Assembly (NCBI RefSeq): GCF_030406405.1
Contig: NZ_JAUEPL010000034.1
Location: forward strand, 1 to 64,000
Direction: 5' to 3'
Length of the DNA stretch: 64,000 nt
Source: Streptomyces ficellus
GTDB lineage: Bacteria > Actinomycetota > Actinomycetes > Streptomycetales > Streptomycetaceae
Position numbers and translations under genes: made by a program. Each line of letters starts with the position of its first letter. The stretch's first letter is position 1. The notes below the pieces were generated by a model that did not search any database, had not been told where the DNA came from, and saw only the letters and a list, made by a program, of their open reading frames with translations. Positions 44,652 through 53,597 of the stretch are shown piece after piece.

Positions 44652-46223
44652 GTGTTCAACCGGACCAGTCTGCAGGCGGCTGCAGCCCTTGCGTCCATAT
44701 CCCTGCTGGCGGGATGCACCCTCTTTTCGGGGGATGACGCCGATGGGCAGAAGAAGATCGTAGTCGGTACGACGAGCGAACCCAGCACGCTCGACCCCGC
44801 CGCCGCCTGGGACGGTTCCTGGGAGCTGTACCGCAATGTCTTCCAGACCCTGCTGAGCTTCCCGACCGGAAGCACCACGCCGCAGCCGGACGCCGCCGAG
44901 TGCAAATTCACCGACGCCCTGAGCAAGGTCTTCGAGTGCCGGCTGCGCGAAGGGCTGGCGTTCTCCGACGGGGCCAAGCTCGACGCCCAGGCCGTGAAGC
45001 ACTCCATCGAACGCATCCGCACGATCAACGCCAAGGGCGGCCCCAACGGGCTCCTCGGCTCGCTCGACACGATCGTGACGAGCGGCGAGCGGACCGTCAC
45101 GTTCCGGCTCAAGGAATCGGACGCCACCTTCCCGTACATCCTGGCCACGCCCGCCATGTCCATCGTCAACCCCGCCAAGTACCCGGCGGACGCGCTGCGC
45201 GAGGACGGCAAGGTCTTCGGGTCCGGCCCCTACGTGCTGGACTCCTACCAAGTCGGCGCCGAGGCGGAGCTCACCAAGAACCCGACGTACAAGGGGTTCG
45301 CGGACCGCAAGAACGAGGGCGTCACCATCCGGTACTTCAAGGAGTCCGAGGCGATGGTCGCCGCGCTGAAGAACAAGGAGATCGACGCCACGTACCGCGG
45401 TCTGACCGCGGAGGAGGTCATCGAGCTCCAGGACAAGCGGGACGAAGACCTCCAGCTGGTCGAGTCGACCGGCGCGGACATCCGCTACCTGGTGTTCAAC
45501 GCCCAGGACCCCTCGGTGAGCAAGCTCCCCGTCCGGCAGGCGATCGCCCAGATCATCGACCGTGACGCGCTGGTCGCCAAGGTCTACCAGGGCACGGCGG
45601 AGCCGCTGTACTCGATGGTTCCGAAGGGCATCTCCGGCCACACCACCGGGTTCTTCGACCGGTACGGCGAGCCGGACGTCGACAAGGCCAGGAAGCTGCT
45701 GAGCGAGGAGGGCATCGACGAGCCGGTGCCGCTGACGCTCTGGTTCACCACCGACCGTTACGGCTCCGCCACCGCGGCCGAGTTCAAGGAGATCAAGCGG
45801 CAGCTCGACGAGTCGGGGCTGTTCCGGGTCACGCTGAAGAGCAAGCCGTGGAAGCAGTTCCAGGAGGGCTACCAGAAGGGCGAGTACCCGGTGTTCGGGC
45901 GCGGCTGGTTCCCCGACTTCCCGGACCCCGACAACTTCATCGCCCCGTTCGTCGGCAAGGAGAACGTGCTCTCCACGCCGTACGTACGGCCCGAGATCAC
46001 CGAACAGCTGCTGCCGAAGTCCCGCAAGGTCAGCGACCGGGGAGCCGTCAGCGAGGAGTTCGAGCAGGCGCAGGAGATCCTCGTGGACGACGTACGGCTG
46101 CTGCCGCTGTGGCAGGGCAAGCTGTATATCGCGGCGAGCGAGGAGATCGCGGGCGGCGAGCGTGCGCTGGACCCGCAGACGGTGATGCAGATGTGGGAGC
46201 TTCAGCGTAAGGCGAGCTGGTAG
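44652..46223 (+). CDS. ABC transporter solute-binding lipoprotein, family 5
   Basis: This 523-aa oligopeptide/dipeptide-type binding protein has a signal peptide and lipobox LLAGC. VVGTTSEPSTLDPAAAWDGS, the region LREGLAFSDGAKLDAQAVKH, and PYVRPEITEQLLPKSRKVSD near the C-terminus are family features. No permease or ATPase genes are adjacent, so this is an orphan receptor that must borrow a transporter or act in sensing. GTG 44652 is the last start before the signal peptide. Confidence 0.92.
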   Translation: MFNRTSLQAAAALASISLLAGCTLFSGDDADGQKKIVVGTTSEPSTLDPAAAWDGSWELYRNVFQTLLSFPTGSTTPQPDAAECKFTDALSKVFECRLREGLAFSDGAKLDAQAVKHSIERIRTINAKGGPNGLLGSLDTIVTSGERTVTFRLKESDATFPYILATPAMSIVNPAKYPADALREDGKVFGSGPYVLDSYQVGAEAELTKNPTYKGFADRKNEGVTIRYFKESEAMVAALKNKEIDATYRGLTAEEVIELQDKRDEDLQLVESTGADIRYLVFNAQDPSVSKLPVRQAIAQIIDRDALVAKVYQGTAEPLYSMVPKGISGHTTGFFDRYGEPDVDKARKLLSEEGIDEPVPLTLWFTTDRYGSATAAEFKEIKRQLDESGLFRVTLKSKPWKQFQEGYQKGEYPVFGRGWFPDFPDPDNFIAPFVGKENVLSTPYVRPEITEQLLPKSRKVSDRGAVSEEFEQAQEILVDDVRLLPLWQGKLYIAASEEIAGGERALDPQTVMQMWELQRKASW

Positions 46224-46257
46224 GAGCGGTTGTACGGGCCGGGCGGCGGCGCCGAGG

Positions 46258-46306
46258 CCGGCCGCCGGGAACGGCCGCCCGGGAACGGCCGCCGGGAAGG
46301 GCCGCC
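46258..46306. repeat. 13-nt imperfect tandem repeat
   Basis: GGCCGCCGGGAAC-type units are repeated three to four times in the spacer before ung. Confidence 0.7.
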
Positions 46307-46387
46307 CCGAACGGCTGTCCGGCCCGGTTGTCAGTGGTCCCCGGTAGGTTCTGTGGCACAAGCGATCACACACCGGAGGTTGTTGAC

Positions 46388-47071
46388 GTGACCGACACCG
46401 ACATGCTGCCCGAGTCCTGGCGCGGCGTCCTCGGCGATGAGCTGCAGAAGCCGTACTTCAAGCTGCTCACCGAGTTCGTCGAGGAGGAGCGGGCGAAGGG
46501 GCCGGTCTACCCTCCGCGCGACGAGGTGTTCGCCGCTCTGGACGCCACTGCCTACGACAAGGTCAAGGTCCTCATCCTCGGCCAGGACCCGTACCACGGG
46601 GAGGGCCAGGGCCATGGCCTGTGCTTCTCCGTGCGGCCCGGCGTCAAGACCCCGCCGTCGCTGCGCAACATCTACAAGGAGATGAGGGAAGAGCTGGGCC
46701 ACCCCATCCCGGACAACGGCTATCTGATGCCGTGGGCCAAGCAAGGCGTCCTGCTGCTCAACGCGGTGCTGACGGTCCGGGCTGGCGAGCCGAACTCCCA
46801 CAAGGGCAAGGGCTGGGAGAAGTTCACGGACGCGGTGATCAGCGCGGTGGCCTCGCGGCCGGACCCGGCCGTCTTCGTCCTGTGGGGCAACTACGCGCAG
46901 AAGAAGCTGCCGCTGATCGACGAGACGCGGCACGTGGTGGTCAAGGGCGCGCACCCCTCGCCGCTCTCCGCGAAGAAGTTCTTCGGCTCCCGTCCCTTCA
47001 CCCAGATCGACAAGGCCGTCGCCGACCAGGGACACGAACCCATCGACTGGCGCATCCCCAACCTGGGCTGA
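46388..47071 (+). CDS. ung: Uracil-DNA glycosylase, family 1
   Basis: This 227-aa protein removes uracil from DNA at the start of base excision repair. The water-activating aspartate is D67 in LGQDPYHGEGQGHGL, and the minor-groove loop is GAHPSPLSAKKFFGSRPF. The length is normal for the family. GTG 46388 follows GGAGG. It stands alone, with a small TPR-like gene downstream on the same strand. Confidence 0.96.
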   Translation: MTDTDMLPESWRGVLGDELQKPYFKLLTEFVEEERAKGPVYPPRDEVFAALDATAYDKVKVLILGQDPYHGEGQGHGLCFSVRPGVKTPPSLRNIYKEMREELGHPIPDNGYLMPWAKQGVLLLNAVLTVRAGEPNSHKGKGWEKFTDAVISAVASRPDPAVFVLWGNYAQKKLPLIDETRHVVVKGAHPSPLSAKKFFGSRPFTQIDKAVADQGHEPIDWRIPNLG

Positions 47072-47227
47072 CGCCTCGCCCGCCCGACCCGTATCTCTCA
47101 CCCGCCGACCCGCGCCACCCGCCCCGCCCGCCCCGCCCACCCCGAGCCTGAGCGGGATTGCCGGCGGCTGCGGCTAGCGTCGGAACACCGGAGACCGGGC
47201 ATCGCGGGACGGAAGGGACGCCGACGG

Positions 47228-47719
47228 ATGAGTGAAGGCCCAGTGAGGGAGCAGCGGCAGGACGTGCCGGATGACGCAGTCATGACCAGAATCGGGCAGA
47301 CGATGATGCTGCTCCACGGCGGGGACCGCGAGGAGGCGCGCAACCGCTTCGGGCAGCTGTGGACGCAGATCGGCGCGGACGGGGACCCGCTCCACCGCTG
47401 CACGCTCGCGCACTACATGGCGGACGCCCAGGACGACCCCGACGACGAGCTGGCCTGGGATCTGCGGGCCCTGACCGCCGCGGAGGGGCTGAGCGGGGAG
47501 CGGCTCGCCCGCCACGACTCGGCCGTGGCGCTGCGCGCCCTGTACCCCTCGCTCCACCTCAACCTCGCGGCCGACTATGTGAAGTTGCGACGTCCGCAGG
47601 AGGCACGGATCCACCTCGACCGGGCCCGCGCCGCCTCCGACGCCCTGGACGACGACGGGTACGGCATCGGGGTCCGCGCCGCCATCGACCGCCTGGACCG
47701 GCGCCTCCGCGCCGAGTGA
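47228..47719 (+). CDS. Tetratricopeptide-like small protein
   Basis: This 163-aa, all-helical soluble protein has two or three TPR-like helix pairs: EEARNRFGQLWTQIGADGDP, CTLAHYMADAQDDPDDELAW and HLNLAADYVKLRRPQEARIH. It has no signal peptide. I know similar uncharacterised proteins in Streptomyces. It probably mediates protein contacts. ATG 47228 has GGAAGG upstream. Confidence 0.78.
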   Translation: MSEGPVREQRQDVPDDAVMTRIGQTMMLLHGGDREEARNRFGQLWTQIGADGDPLHRCTLAHYMADAQDDPDDELAWDLRALTAAEGLSGERLARHDSAVALRALYPSLHLNLAADYVKLRRPQEARIHLDRARAASDALDDDGYGIGVRAAIDRLDRRLRAE

Positions 47720-47765
47720 CGGGCCGAGTGACGGACGGGTCGGGCGCGGGGGCGCGGCCCGGGCG

Positions 47766-48260
47766 TCAGCGGCCGTAGGTCTCCCGGCAGATGCGGGCCT
47801 CCTGGCTGTCGGGGTGCCAGCCTCCGTAACCGCGCCCGAGCGCGCAGACGTCGGGCGCGGTGACCGGGATGGAGGGCGGGGACGGGGGGCGGAACTCGGG
47901 CAGCCGCTCGCGGATCCGTTCCGGTGACGGAAGCCGTGGTGGCCGCTCGGCGCGCGGGGCGGCGGGCGGGTCGGGCGACGGTGCTGCGGCCGGTGGGCGG
48001 CGGGGCGCGCCCGTGGAGGGGGAGCGGGGCGGGGCCGCCGGGGGCGGGGGCAGCGCCGCCTCCAGGGCCTCCCGTGCCGGGCCCTCCACGATCTGCGGTG
48101 CGACGTCCTGGGAGGCGGGGCGGCCGGTCTCCGGGGCGGCCGGCACGGGAGCCGGGCGCGGATCGACCGACACGCAGCCGGAGACGGCCGCCATGGCCAC
48201 GGTCGCGAGGACCTTCGCTGTGATTCGGGTTCGTTGCACGCCGTAACTGTGGTAGCTCAC
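47766..48260 (-). CDS. Proline-rich putative lipoprotein
   Basis: This 164-aa protein has a short signal with a lipobox-like AVSGC and a long Pro/Ala/Arg-rich middle. The conserved-looking C-terminal motif is PDVCALGRGYGGWHPDSQEA followed by RICRETYGR. The paired cysteines at the end may form a disulfide. The start is uncertain: ATG 48260, or an in-frame GTG seven codons later that sits nearer the signal. No function is known. Confidence 0.72.
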   Translation of the reverse strand: MSYHSYGVQRTRITAKVLATVAMAAVSGCVSVDPRPAPVPAAPETGRPASQDVAPQIVEGPAREALEAALPPPPAAPPRSPSTGAPRRPPAAAPSPDPPAAPRAERPPRLPSPERIRERLPEFRPPSPPSIPVTAPDVCALGRGYGGWHPDSQEARICRETYGR

Positions 48261-48327
48261 GGGTGTCCTGGGGACCGCTACCGGTGGTTATTGGTCCGCA
48301 CGGGTGATGGTGGCGGCGCGCGGCTGA

Positions 48328-48849
48328 TCAGTCACCGGTGGCGCCGTCGATCCGCTCCCGCAACAGATCGGCATGGCCGTTGTGGCGGGCGTACTCCTCG
48401 ATCATGTGGGTGTGGATCCAGCGGAGGTTGAAGGTCTTTCCACTGCGGTGCCTGCCGCCCGCCACGTCGTCCAGGGAGCGGCCGGCGGCGAGTTCGCGGG
48501 CCCGCGCGATCTCGGCCTGCCAGGTGGCGTACGCCTCGTCCCAGGTGTCCTTCTCCGTGAGGTGGAAGTCGCCGTCCGGGTTCTCCTCGGTCCAGTAGAT
48601 CGGCGGGGCGTCCTCGGCGGCCAGGATGCGGCGGAACCAATGGCGTTCCACCTCGGCCATGTGCCGTACGAGGCCGAGCAGCGAGAGCGCGGACGGCGGG
48701 GCCGACGCCTGCCGCAGTCGCGCGTCGTCCAGGCCGGAGCACTTCAGGGCAAGGGTCTGGCGGTGGTACTCCAGCCAGCCCTCCAGCATCTCGCGCTCGC
48801 CGGCGAGTCCGGAGGGTTCGGTCCGCTCGGGCACCTCATGTGTCGTCAT
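48328..48849 (-). CDS. DinB/DUF664 family protein
   Basis: This protein of about 173 aa is a four-helix bundle of the DinB/YfiT superfamily. Metal-binding histidines are likely in LGLVRHMAEVERHWFRRIL and IHTHMIEEYARHNGHADLLR. Relatives are metal-dependent thiol S-transferases using mycothiol or bacillithiol, or are uncharacterised. ATG 48849 has GAGG at a suitable distance; ATG 48858 is an alternative. A paralogue lies at 52887. Confidence 0.87.
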   Translation of the reverse strand: MTTHEVPERTEPSGLAGEREMLEGWLEYHRQTLALKCSGLDDARLRQASAPPSALSLLGLVRHMAEVERHWFRRILAAEDAPPIYWTEENPDGDFHLTEKDTWDEAYATWQAEIARARELAAGRSLDDVAGGRHRSGKTFNLRWIHTHMIEEYARHNGHADLLRERIDGATGD

Positions 48850-49066
48850 GGTGCTCATCCTCACCCATCGACCGGGTGCCATGCGCGGGAGTTGTGACCC
48901 AGCGGGCCGCGCGGCGACTCCCCAAGCCTCGCCCTTCGGGCCCGCCCCGCACTCGCGCTGCGCGCCTCCGAGGGGATCGCCGACTGGCGGCCACCGGGGC
49001 AGACGTATTCTGACCAGGCACTCGATCAGCGGATCGGGCAGGCAGGACGGCGATAGGGAGAGCCCC

Positions 49067-49972
49067 GTGAAGATCGGCTGCATCGGACTCGGCGACATCG
49101 CGCGCAAGGCGTACCTGCCGGTGCTGGCCACGCTCCCGGGAGCCGAACTGCACCTGCAGACCCGCACCCCGGCGACGCTGGCCCGAGTCGCCGAGACCTA
49201 CCACGTCCCCGCCGACCGCCGCCACCGCGACCTGGAGTCGCTGATCGCCACTGGCCTCGACGCCGCGTTCGTGCACGCCCCGACCCCCGTGCACCCCGAG
49301 ATCACCGCGCGGTTGCTGGAGGCCGGCGTTCCCACGTACGTCGACAAGCCGCTGGCGTACGAACTGGAGGACTCCCGCCGCCTGGTGGAGCTGGCCGAGC
49401 GGCGCCGCGTGAGCCTCGCCGTCGGCTTCAACCGCCGCCTCGCGCCCGGCTACGCCCAGTGCCTCGACCACCCGCGCGACCTGATCCTGATGCAGAAGAA
49501 CAGGATCGGCCTCCCCGAGGACCCGCGCACCCTCGTCCTCGACGACTTCATCCACGTCGTCGACACCCTGCGCTTCCTGTTGCCCGGCCCGGTCGACCAC
49601 ACCGACGTACGCGCCCGGATCCGCGACGGGCTCATGCACCACGTCGTGCTCCAGCTGTCCGGCGACGGCTTCATCGCCATCGGCATCATGAACCGGATGA
49701 ACGGCTCCACCGAGGAGATCCTCGAAGTGTCCGGCCAGGACACCAAGCGCCAGGTCCTCAACCTCGCCGAGATCATCGACCACAAGGGCCAGCCGACCGT
49801 CCGGCGGCGCGGCGACTGGGTGCCCGTCGCCCGGCAGCGCGGCATCGAACAGGCCGTGCACACCTTCCTCGACGCGGTACGGGCCGGGAAGACGCTCAGC
49901 GCCCGGGACGCACTGGCGACTCACGAGTTGTGCGAGCGGGTGGTACGGGAGGCCCTGGAGCAGGCCGCCTGA
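49067..49972 (+). CDS. Gfo/Idh/MocA family oxidoreductase
   Basis: This 301-aa protein has an N-terminal Rossmann fold (KIGCIGLGDIARKAYLPVLA), the dinucleotide/substrate motif AGVPTYVDKPLAYELEDSRR with the EKP-like DKP lysine, and the second-domain region FIHVVDTLRFLLPGPVDH. It is a NAD(P)-dependent sugar or inositol dehydrogenase type; the substrate is not predictable. GTG 49067 follows AGGGAGAG. Its last 77 bases overlap the 3' end of the convergent lnt gene. Confidence 0.9.
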   Translation: MKIGCIGLGDIARKAYLPVLATLPGAELHLQTRTPATLARVAETYHVPADRRHRDLESLIATGLDAAFVHAPTPVHPEITARLLEAGVPTYVDKPLAYELEDSRRLVELAERRRVSLAVGFNRRLAPGYAQCLDHPRDLILMQKNRIGLPEDPRTLVLDDFIHVVDTLRFLLPGPVDHTDVRARIRDGLMHHVVLQLSGDGFIAIGIMNRMNGSTEEILEVSGQDTKRQVLNLAEIIDHKGQPTVRRRGDWVPVARQRGIEQAVHTFLDAVRAGKTLSARDALATHELCERVVREALEQAA

Positions 49973-51488
49973 ACGACCGCGCGGCCCCGGCGGCGCCCAG
50001 CGCGGCCAGGACGGCCAGGGCGCCGTACACCGGCCAGTCGCCGAACCGTACGTACGGAGTCGTCCCGGCAGCCACCGGAACGTCGTACACCACGGCCGCA
50101 CTGCGCTCCGTACCGAGCGGGGAGCCGACGCGGCCACCGTCCGGGCCGTACACCGCGCTCACGCCGGTCAGTGTCGCGTGCACCATGGGCCGCCCCGTCT
50201 CGGCCGCCCGCAGGGCCGCCAGCGACGCGTGCTGCCCGGGCGCCCAGCTGTCCTGGAACGTCGACGTCGCCGACTGCGCCACCAGCAACTGGGCGCCGTC
50301 GCGGGCCAGGTGGCGGCTCATGTCGGGGAACGCCGACTCGAAGCACACCAGCGGGCCGAGCCGCAGCCCCTGGTCCCCGACCGTCATCACCACCGGCCGC
50401 GTGCCGCGCCTGCGGTCCTCGTCCGCCGCCTTGCCGACCGAGGTCGCCCACCCCAGCACCGAGCGGAACGGGACGTACTCGCCGAACGGCACCAGCCGCA
50501 TCTTGTCGTACCGATCCCCGGTCGTCCCCTCGGGACCGACCAGGACGCTGCTCTTGTGGATGCCCGGCCGGTCGGAGCGGCGCGCGTCCACGTTCACCAG
50601 CAGCTCGGCGCCGACCTGCCGCGAGAGCGCGGCGAGCCGGGCCGCGAGATCCGGCCGGGCCGTCAGATCCGCACCGACGCTGCTCTCGCCCCACACCACC
50701 AGGTCCACGTCCTGGCCGGCCAGTTGACGCGTGAGCTCCTCGCCACGGGCGAACCGGCGTTCCGCTCCGCCCACACCGTTGATGACTCCGGGCTGTACGA
50801 CGGCCACACGTACCTGCCCCGTCGGTGGTGGTGGCTGCACCCACCACCACACCGAGCCCATGGCGAGGGCGCACACGGTGACGCCGGCAATGGCCGTCGT
50901 ACGCAGGGTGGGAAGCGACACCAGAAGGGTCACCGCCGTATTGACCGCCACCACCAGCAGGGTCACCAGCCAGACGCCGCCCAGGGACGCCACGCGCAAC
51001 GCGGGAGGCACCTGCCACTGACTTGCCCCCAGCAGGCCCCAGGGGCCGCCCAGCCCCTCCCAGGAGCGGACCAGTTCGACCATCAGCCAGCCGGACGGTA
51101 CGACGGCGAGAGCGGCGACGCCACGCGCGCGTGACGGCGTACGCGCCAGCATCCACCGCACCAGCACTCCCCACGGCGCCCACAACAGCCCCAGCAGTGC
51201 GGCCAGGGCCACGATGAACACATGGAGGCTCGGGGCCAGCCAGTGGTGCAGGGCCAGTATGAAGCCGATGGCGCCGAGCCAGCCGTCGAGGGCCGCGCGG
51301 CCGGCGGTCCCGGCGGTGCGGATCAGCAGCATCCAGGGCACGAGCGCGACATACGCCAGCCACCACAGGGAAGGGGCCGGAAACGCGAGCGCGGGCAGCG
51401 CCCCGGCGGCCACCGCGGCCGCACCCCGCCCCCAGCGGGAGGCCGGCAACCGCCTCGCCGTGACCCGCCGGCCGACCGGAATCCGCAT
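49896..51488 (-). CDS. lnt: Apolipoprotein N-acyltransferase
   Basis: This 530-aa membrane protein N-acylates the terminal cysteine of lipoproteins. Six or more N-terminal helices precede a nitrilase-like catalytic domain with its triad: Glu in LVVWGESSVGAD, Lys in RYDKMRLVPFGEYVPFRSVL, and Cys in LGPLVCFESAFPDMSRHL. ATG 51488 has AGGAGG. The many lipoproteins in this window are potential substrates. The C-terminal 25 residues (a Pro/Arg-rich tail) lie over the antisense oxidoreductase gene. Some Streptomyces carry more than one Lnt; I cannot tell which copy this is. Confidence 0.93.
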   Translation of the reverse strand: MRIPVGRRVTARRLPASRWGRGAAAVAAGALPALAFPAPSLWWLAYVALVPWMLLIRTAGTAGRAALDGWLGAIGFILALHHWLAPSLHVFIVALAALLGLLWAPWGVLVRWMLARTPSRARGVAALAVVPSGWLMVELVRSWEGLGGPWGLLGASQWQVPPALRVASLGGVWLVTLLVVAVNTAVTLLVSLPTLRTTAIAGVTVCALAMGSVWWWVQPPPPTGQVRVAVVQPGVINGVGGAERRFARGEELTRQLAGQDVDLVVWGESSVGADLTARPDLAARLAALSRQVGAELLVNVDARRSDRPGIHKSSVLVGPEGTTGDRYDKMRLVPFGEYVPFRSVLGWATSVGKAADEDRRRGTRPVVMTVGDQGLRLGPLVCFESAFPDMSRHLARDGAQLLVAQSATSTFQDSWAPGQHASLAALRAAETGRPMVHATLTGVSAVYGPDGGRVGSPLGTERSAAVVYDVPVAAGTTPYVRFGDWPVYGALAVLAALGAAGAARSFRRPAPGPPVPPARTTRESPVRPGR

Positions 51489-51554
51489 ACCGCGCCTCCT
51501 CGCCCGACGGGCACGCAGGTGAAAACGGTGACGCCTCCAGTGTGCGGGAGTCGG

Positions 51555-52013
51555 TCATTCCGCCGACAGGGGGCCCGTCACACGTCGCCACTTCTCGTGC
51601 ACCACCACTGTGCGCAGCCGCCAGCCCCCGTCCGCGCGCGACAGCGCGAAGGCGTACCGCCCGCCCGACACGAAGTCCTCCCCCGTGTCCCCGCGCATCG
51701 GGTTCACGTAGTCGGCGAAGACCTCGGCGCTGTCGCCGGGGTAGCCGCCGAGGTCCTCGATGCTCACCCGCCGGTTGACGATCAGGTGCTGGCGTACCGG
51801 GAACGCCCGCATCGTCTCCGCCAGCCAGTCCGCGACCTCGGCCACGGTGCCCGCGATGCCGCCCGCGTCCCGGTAGTCGGCGTGCGCGTCCGCCATGAAC
51901 AGCTCCCGGTAGCCGGGCCAGTCCGCGTCGTCCACCGCCACCGCGTACCGGGTGATCAGTTCGTCGATGGCCAGCCGGTCCATCACGGTCGCGAGGTTCA
52001 CGCGCTGCGTCAT
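51555..52013 (-). CDS. SnoaL-like / NTF2-fold protein
   Basis: This protein of about 152 aa has the cone-shaped NTF2 fold typical of SnoaL-like domains: RLAIDELITRYAVAVDDADW, PGYRELFMADAHADYRDAGG, VRQHLIVNRRVSIEDLGGYP and WRLRTVVVHEKWRRVTG. Relatives include limonene epoxide hydrolase-like and aromatic-ring-modifying proteins as well as many uncharacterised ones. ATG 52013 matches the usual start; an in-frame codon 16 residues upstream is less likely. Confidence 0.85.
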   Translation of the reverse strand: MTQRVNLATVMDRLAIDELITRYAVAVDDADWPGYRELFMADAHADYRDAGGIAGTVAEVADWLAETMRAFPVRQHLIVNRRVSIEDLGGYPGDSAEVFADYVNPMRGDTGEDFVSGGRYAFALSRADGGWRLRTVVVHEKWRRVTGPLSAE

Positions 52014-52064
52014 CGGCTCAGTCTCCGGCAGCCGGAGCGACAGGCCAAGAGCCGTGCACATTCC

Positions 52065-52280
52065 TCATGCCGCCTCCCACTGGTGGGCGCGGCCGCCGCG
52101 CCACTCCACGAGATGCGGGTCGTCCAGCGAGATGTCGGCCTCGTCGAGCCCGGCACGCCGCAGGAACTCCATGAGGTCCGCGTCGTTGTGGGCGAGGCCC
52201 ACGATCGTTCCGCGTACGGTGACACGCCGCCCGCCACCGGGGGAGGGGCGGTGCACGACGACGGGTGCCTGCCAGGCCAT
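52065..52280 (-). CDS. Small conserved hypothetical protein
   Basis: This 71-aa protein, MAWQAPVVVHRPSPGGGRRV then TVRGTIVGLAHNDADLMEFL and RRAGLDEADISLDDPHLVEW, has codon bias on this strand and lies 52 bases upstream of the SnoaL-like gene. It has no known function. The open frame continues upstream, but this ATG gives the compact conserved form. Confidence 0.7.
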   Translation of the reverse strand: MAWQAPVVVHRPSPGGGRRVTVRGTIVGLAHNDADLMEFLRRAGLDEADISLDDPHLVEWRGGRAHQWEAA

Positions 52281-52569
52281 GGCACCAGGGTGCGCCGGGC
52301 GGCACATGATCGCAGCCGGGGACGGGACGGCGGACACGGATTGAGCGGACACGGGTTCACACCGGGTGCGAAAGGAATGCATGCATATATGCGCCGCGCA
52401 CCCTCGCGCCCGCCCGCCGGGCGCGGGACGCTTTCTCCGCGTGTTCGGGCCGGAGGGCCCGGGCATCGGGCCGCCGGTCACCCCCCCTGCCGGCGGCCCT
52501 GCCCTGTCTTCGCCGTCGCCGTCGCCGCCGTCTTCGCCGTCAGCCCGCCGACCCGCCCGCTTGCGGTAC

Positions 52570-52745
52570 ACCCCTGCCCGGCCAGCGGCTCTCGCCGAGC
52601 TTCACCGCGGCGAAGTCGATCGCTGTGTCGGAGGCGACGCGCGTCCCAGGAGCGATGTTCTGGGCGCAGACGATCCAGTTGCGGTCCCGTACCTGCGCCC
52701 GCCCGGCGCCGGTGTGGTCAGCTCCGTCACGGCTGCGGATGATCC
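52570..52745 (-). pseudogene. Relic of a PASTA-domain protein
   Basis: One frame reads RSRDGADHTGAGRAQVRDRN, then WIVCAQNIAPGTRVASDTAI and DFAAVKLGESRWPGRG. This follows the PASTA-like pattern (DATGxGRxQVxDRNWxVxxQxPAPGTxVxxDTxIDxxxVK) of Streptomyces exported proteins. The usual first half, signal and cysteine ending are missing. It lies in the otherwise empty 52281-52886 gap. Confidence 0.55.
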
Positions 52746-52845
52746 TGCCCGGTCCCCTCCTCGTCCGGTCCCCTCCTCGTGCACCCCGCCGTCGCCTGCA
52801 CGGCGTCCGTGGGGTACCGGCCTGGCCTGCATGACGTCACCTCGA

Positions 52846-52859
52846 ACCGAGAACTCGGT
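52846..52859. promoter_or_regulatory. 14-bp inverted repeat upstream of DUF664 gene
   Basis: ACCGAG-AA-CTCGGT lies 28 bases before ATG 52887 and is a possible operator. Confidence 0.4.
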
Positions 52860-52886
52860 AGCGAGCTAGGGCCCTCACAGACGAAC

Positions 52887-53456
52887 ATGCAACGCATGAC
52901 TGACCAACCCGCGCGATGGAGCCAGGCGACCGTCTACCCCGACATGTGGGTCGACCCGGACGACGACCCCCGCAACAGCGAAGGTCTCAGTCCGGACGGC
53001 GAGCTTGCGACGCTGCAGGACTTCCTGACGGACTACCGCCTGACCCTGCGGATGAAGTGCCAGGGCCTGGACGCGGAGCAACTGGCCCGTCGCTCGATTC
53101 CGCCGTCGACGATGTCGCTGCTCGGCCTGGTACGGCACCTCGCCGAGGTGGAACGGGACTGGCGCAACTGGATCAGCGACGGTGATCCGCTGCCCAAGCT
53201 GTACGGCTCGCGTGACGCGGACTTCGACGGAGCTGTCGCCGAGCAGGCCGTGGTCGACGCCGCGTACGTCGATCTGGAGCGCGAGCAGGCCGCGACCGAT
53301 GCCGCGCTGGCCGAGCACCCCGATCTGGGCGAGCGGGTGGGGAAGGACGGGATCGCGGTTCGGGAGCTGATGGTGCACAGGATCGACGAGTACGCCCGTC
53401 ACTGCGGGCACGCCGACCTGTTGCGCGAGTGCATCGATGGAAGGGTGGGCCAGTGA
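52887..53456 (+). CDS. DinB/DUF664 family protein, second copy
   Basis: This protein of about 189 aa is homologous to the protein at 48328. SLLGLVRHLAEVERDWRNWI and VHRIDEYARHCGHADLLREC carry the matching histidines of the four-helix-bundle metal site. An N-terminal extension (VYPDMWVDPDDDPRNSEGLS) is not in the paralogue. A mycothiol-dependent transferase is one possibility. ATG 52887 or 52896 may be the start; neither has a strong ribosome binding site. Confidence 0.86.
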   Translation: MQRMTDQPARWSQATVYPDMWVDPDDDPRNSEGLSPDGELATLQDFLTDYRLTLRMKCQGLDAEQLARRSIPPSTMSLLGLVRHLAEVERDWRNWISDGDPLPKLYGSRDADFDGAVAEQAVVDAAYVDLEREQAATDAALAEHPDLGERVGKDGIAVRELMVHRIDEYARHCGHADLLRECIDGRVGQ

Positions 53457-53597
53457 CGAGGGCCGGGGGGGCAACGGGATCCGGAACCACCGACGTCGGG
53501 GAAGCGGTGGCGGCCGGCCGGCAGGGCTCGCTTCTCCGGTCGCGGCCCACGGCATCGGACCACGGTGCTTGATCCGGCGTGACCCGCCGGACGGAAC

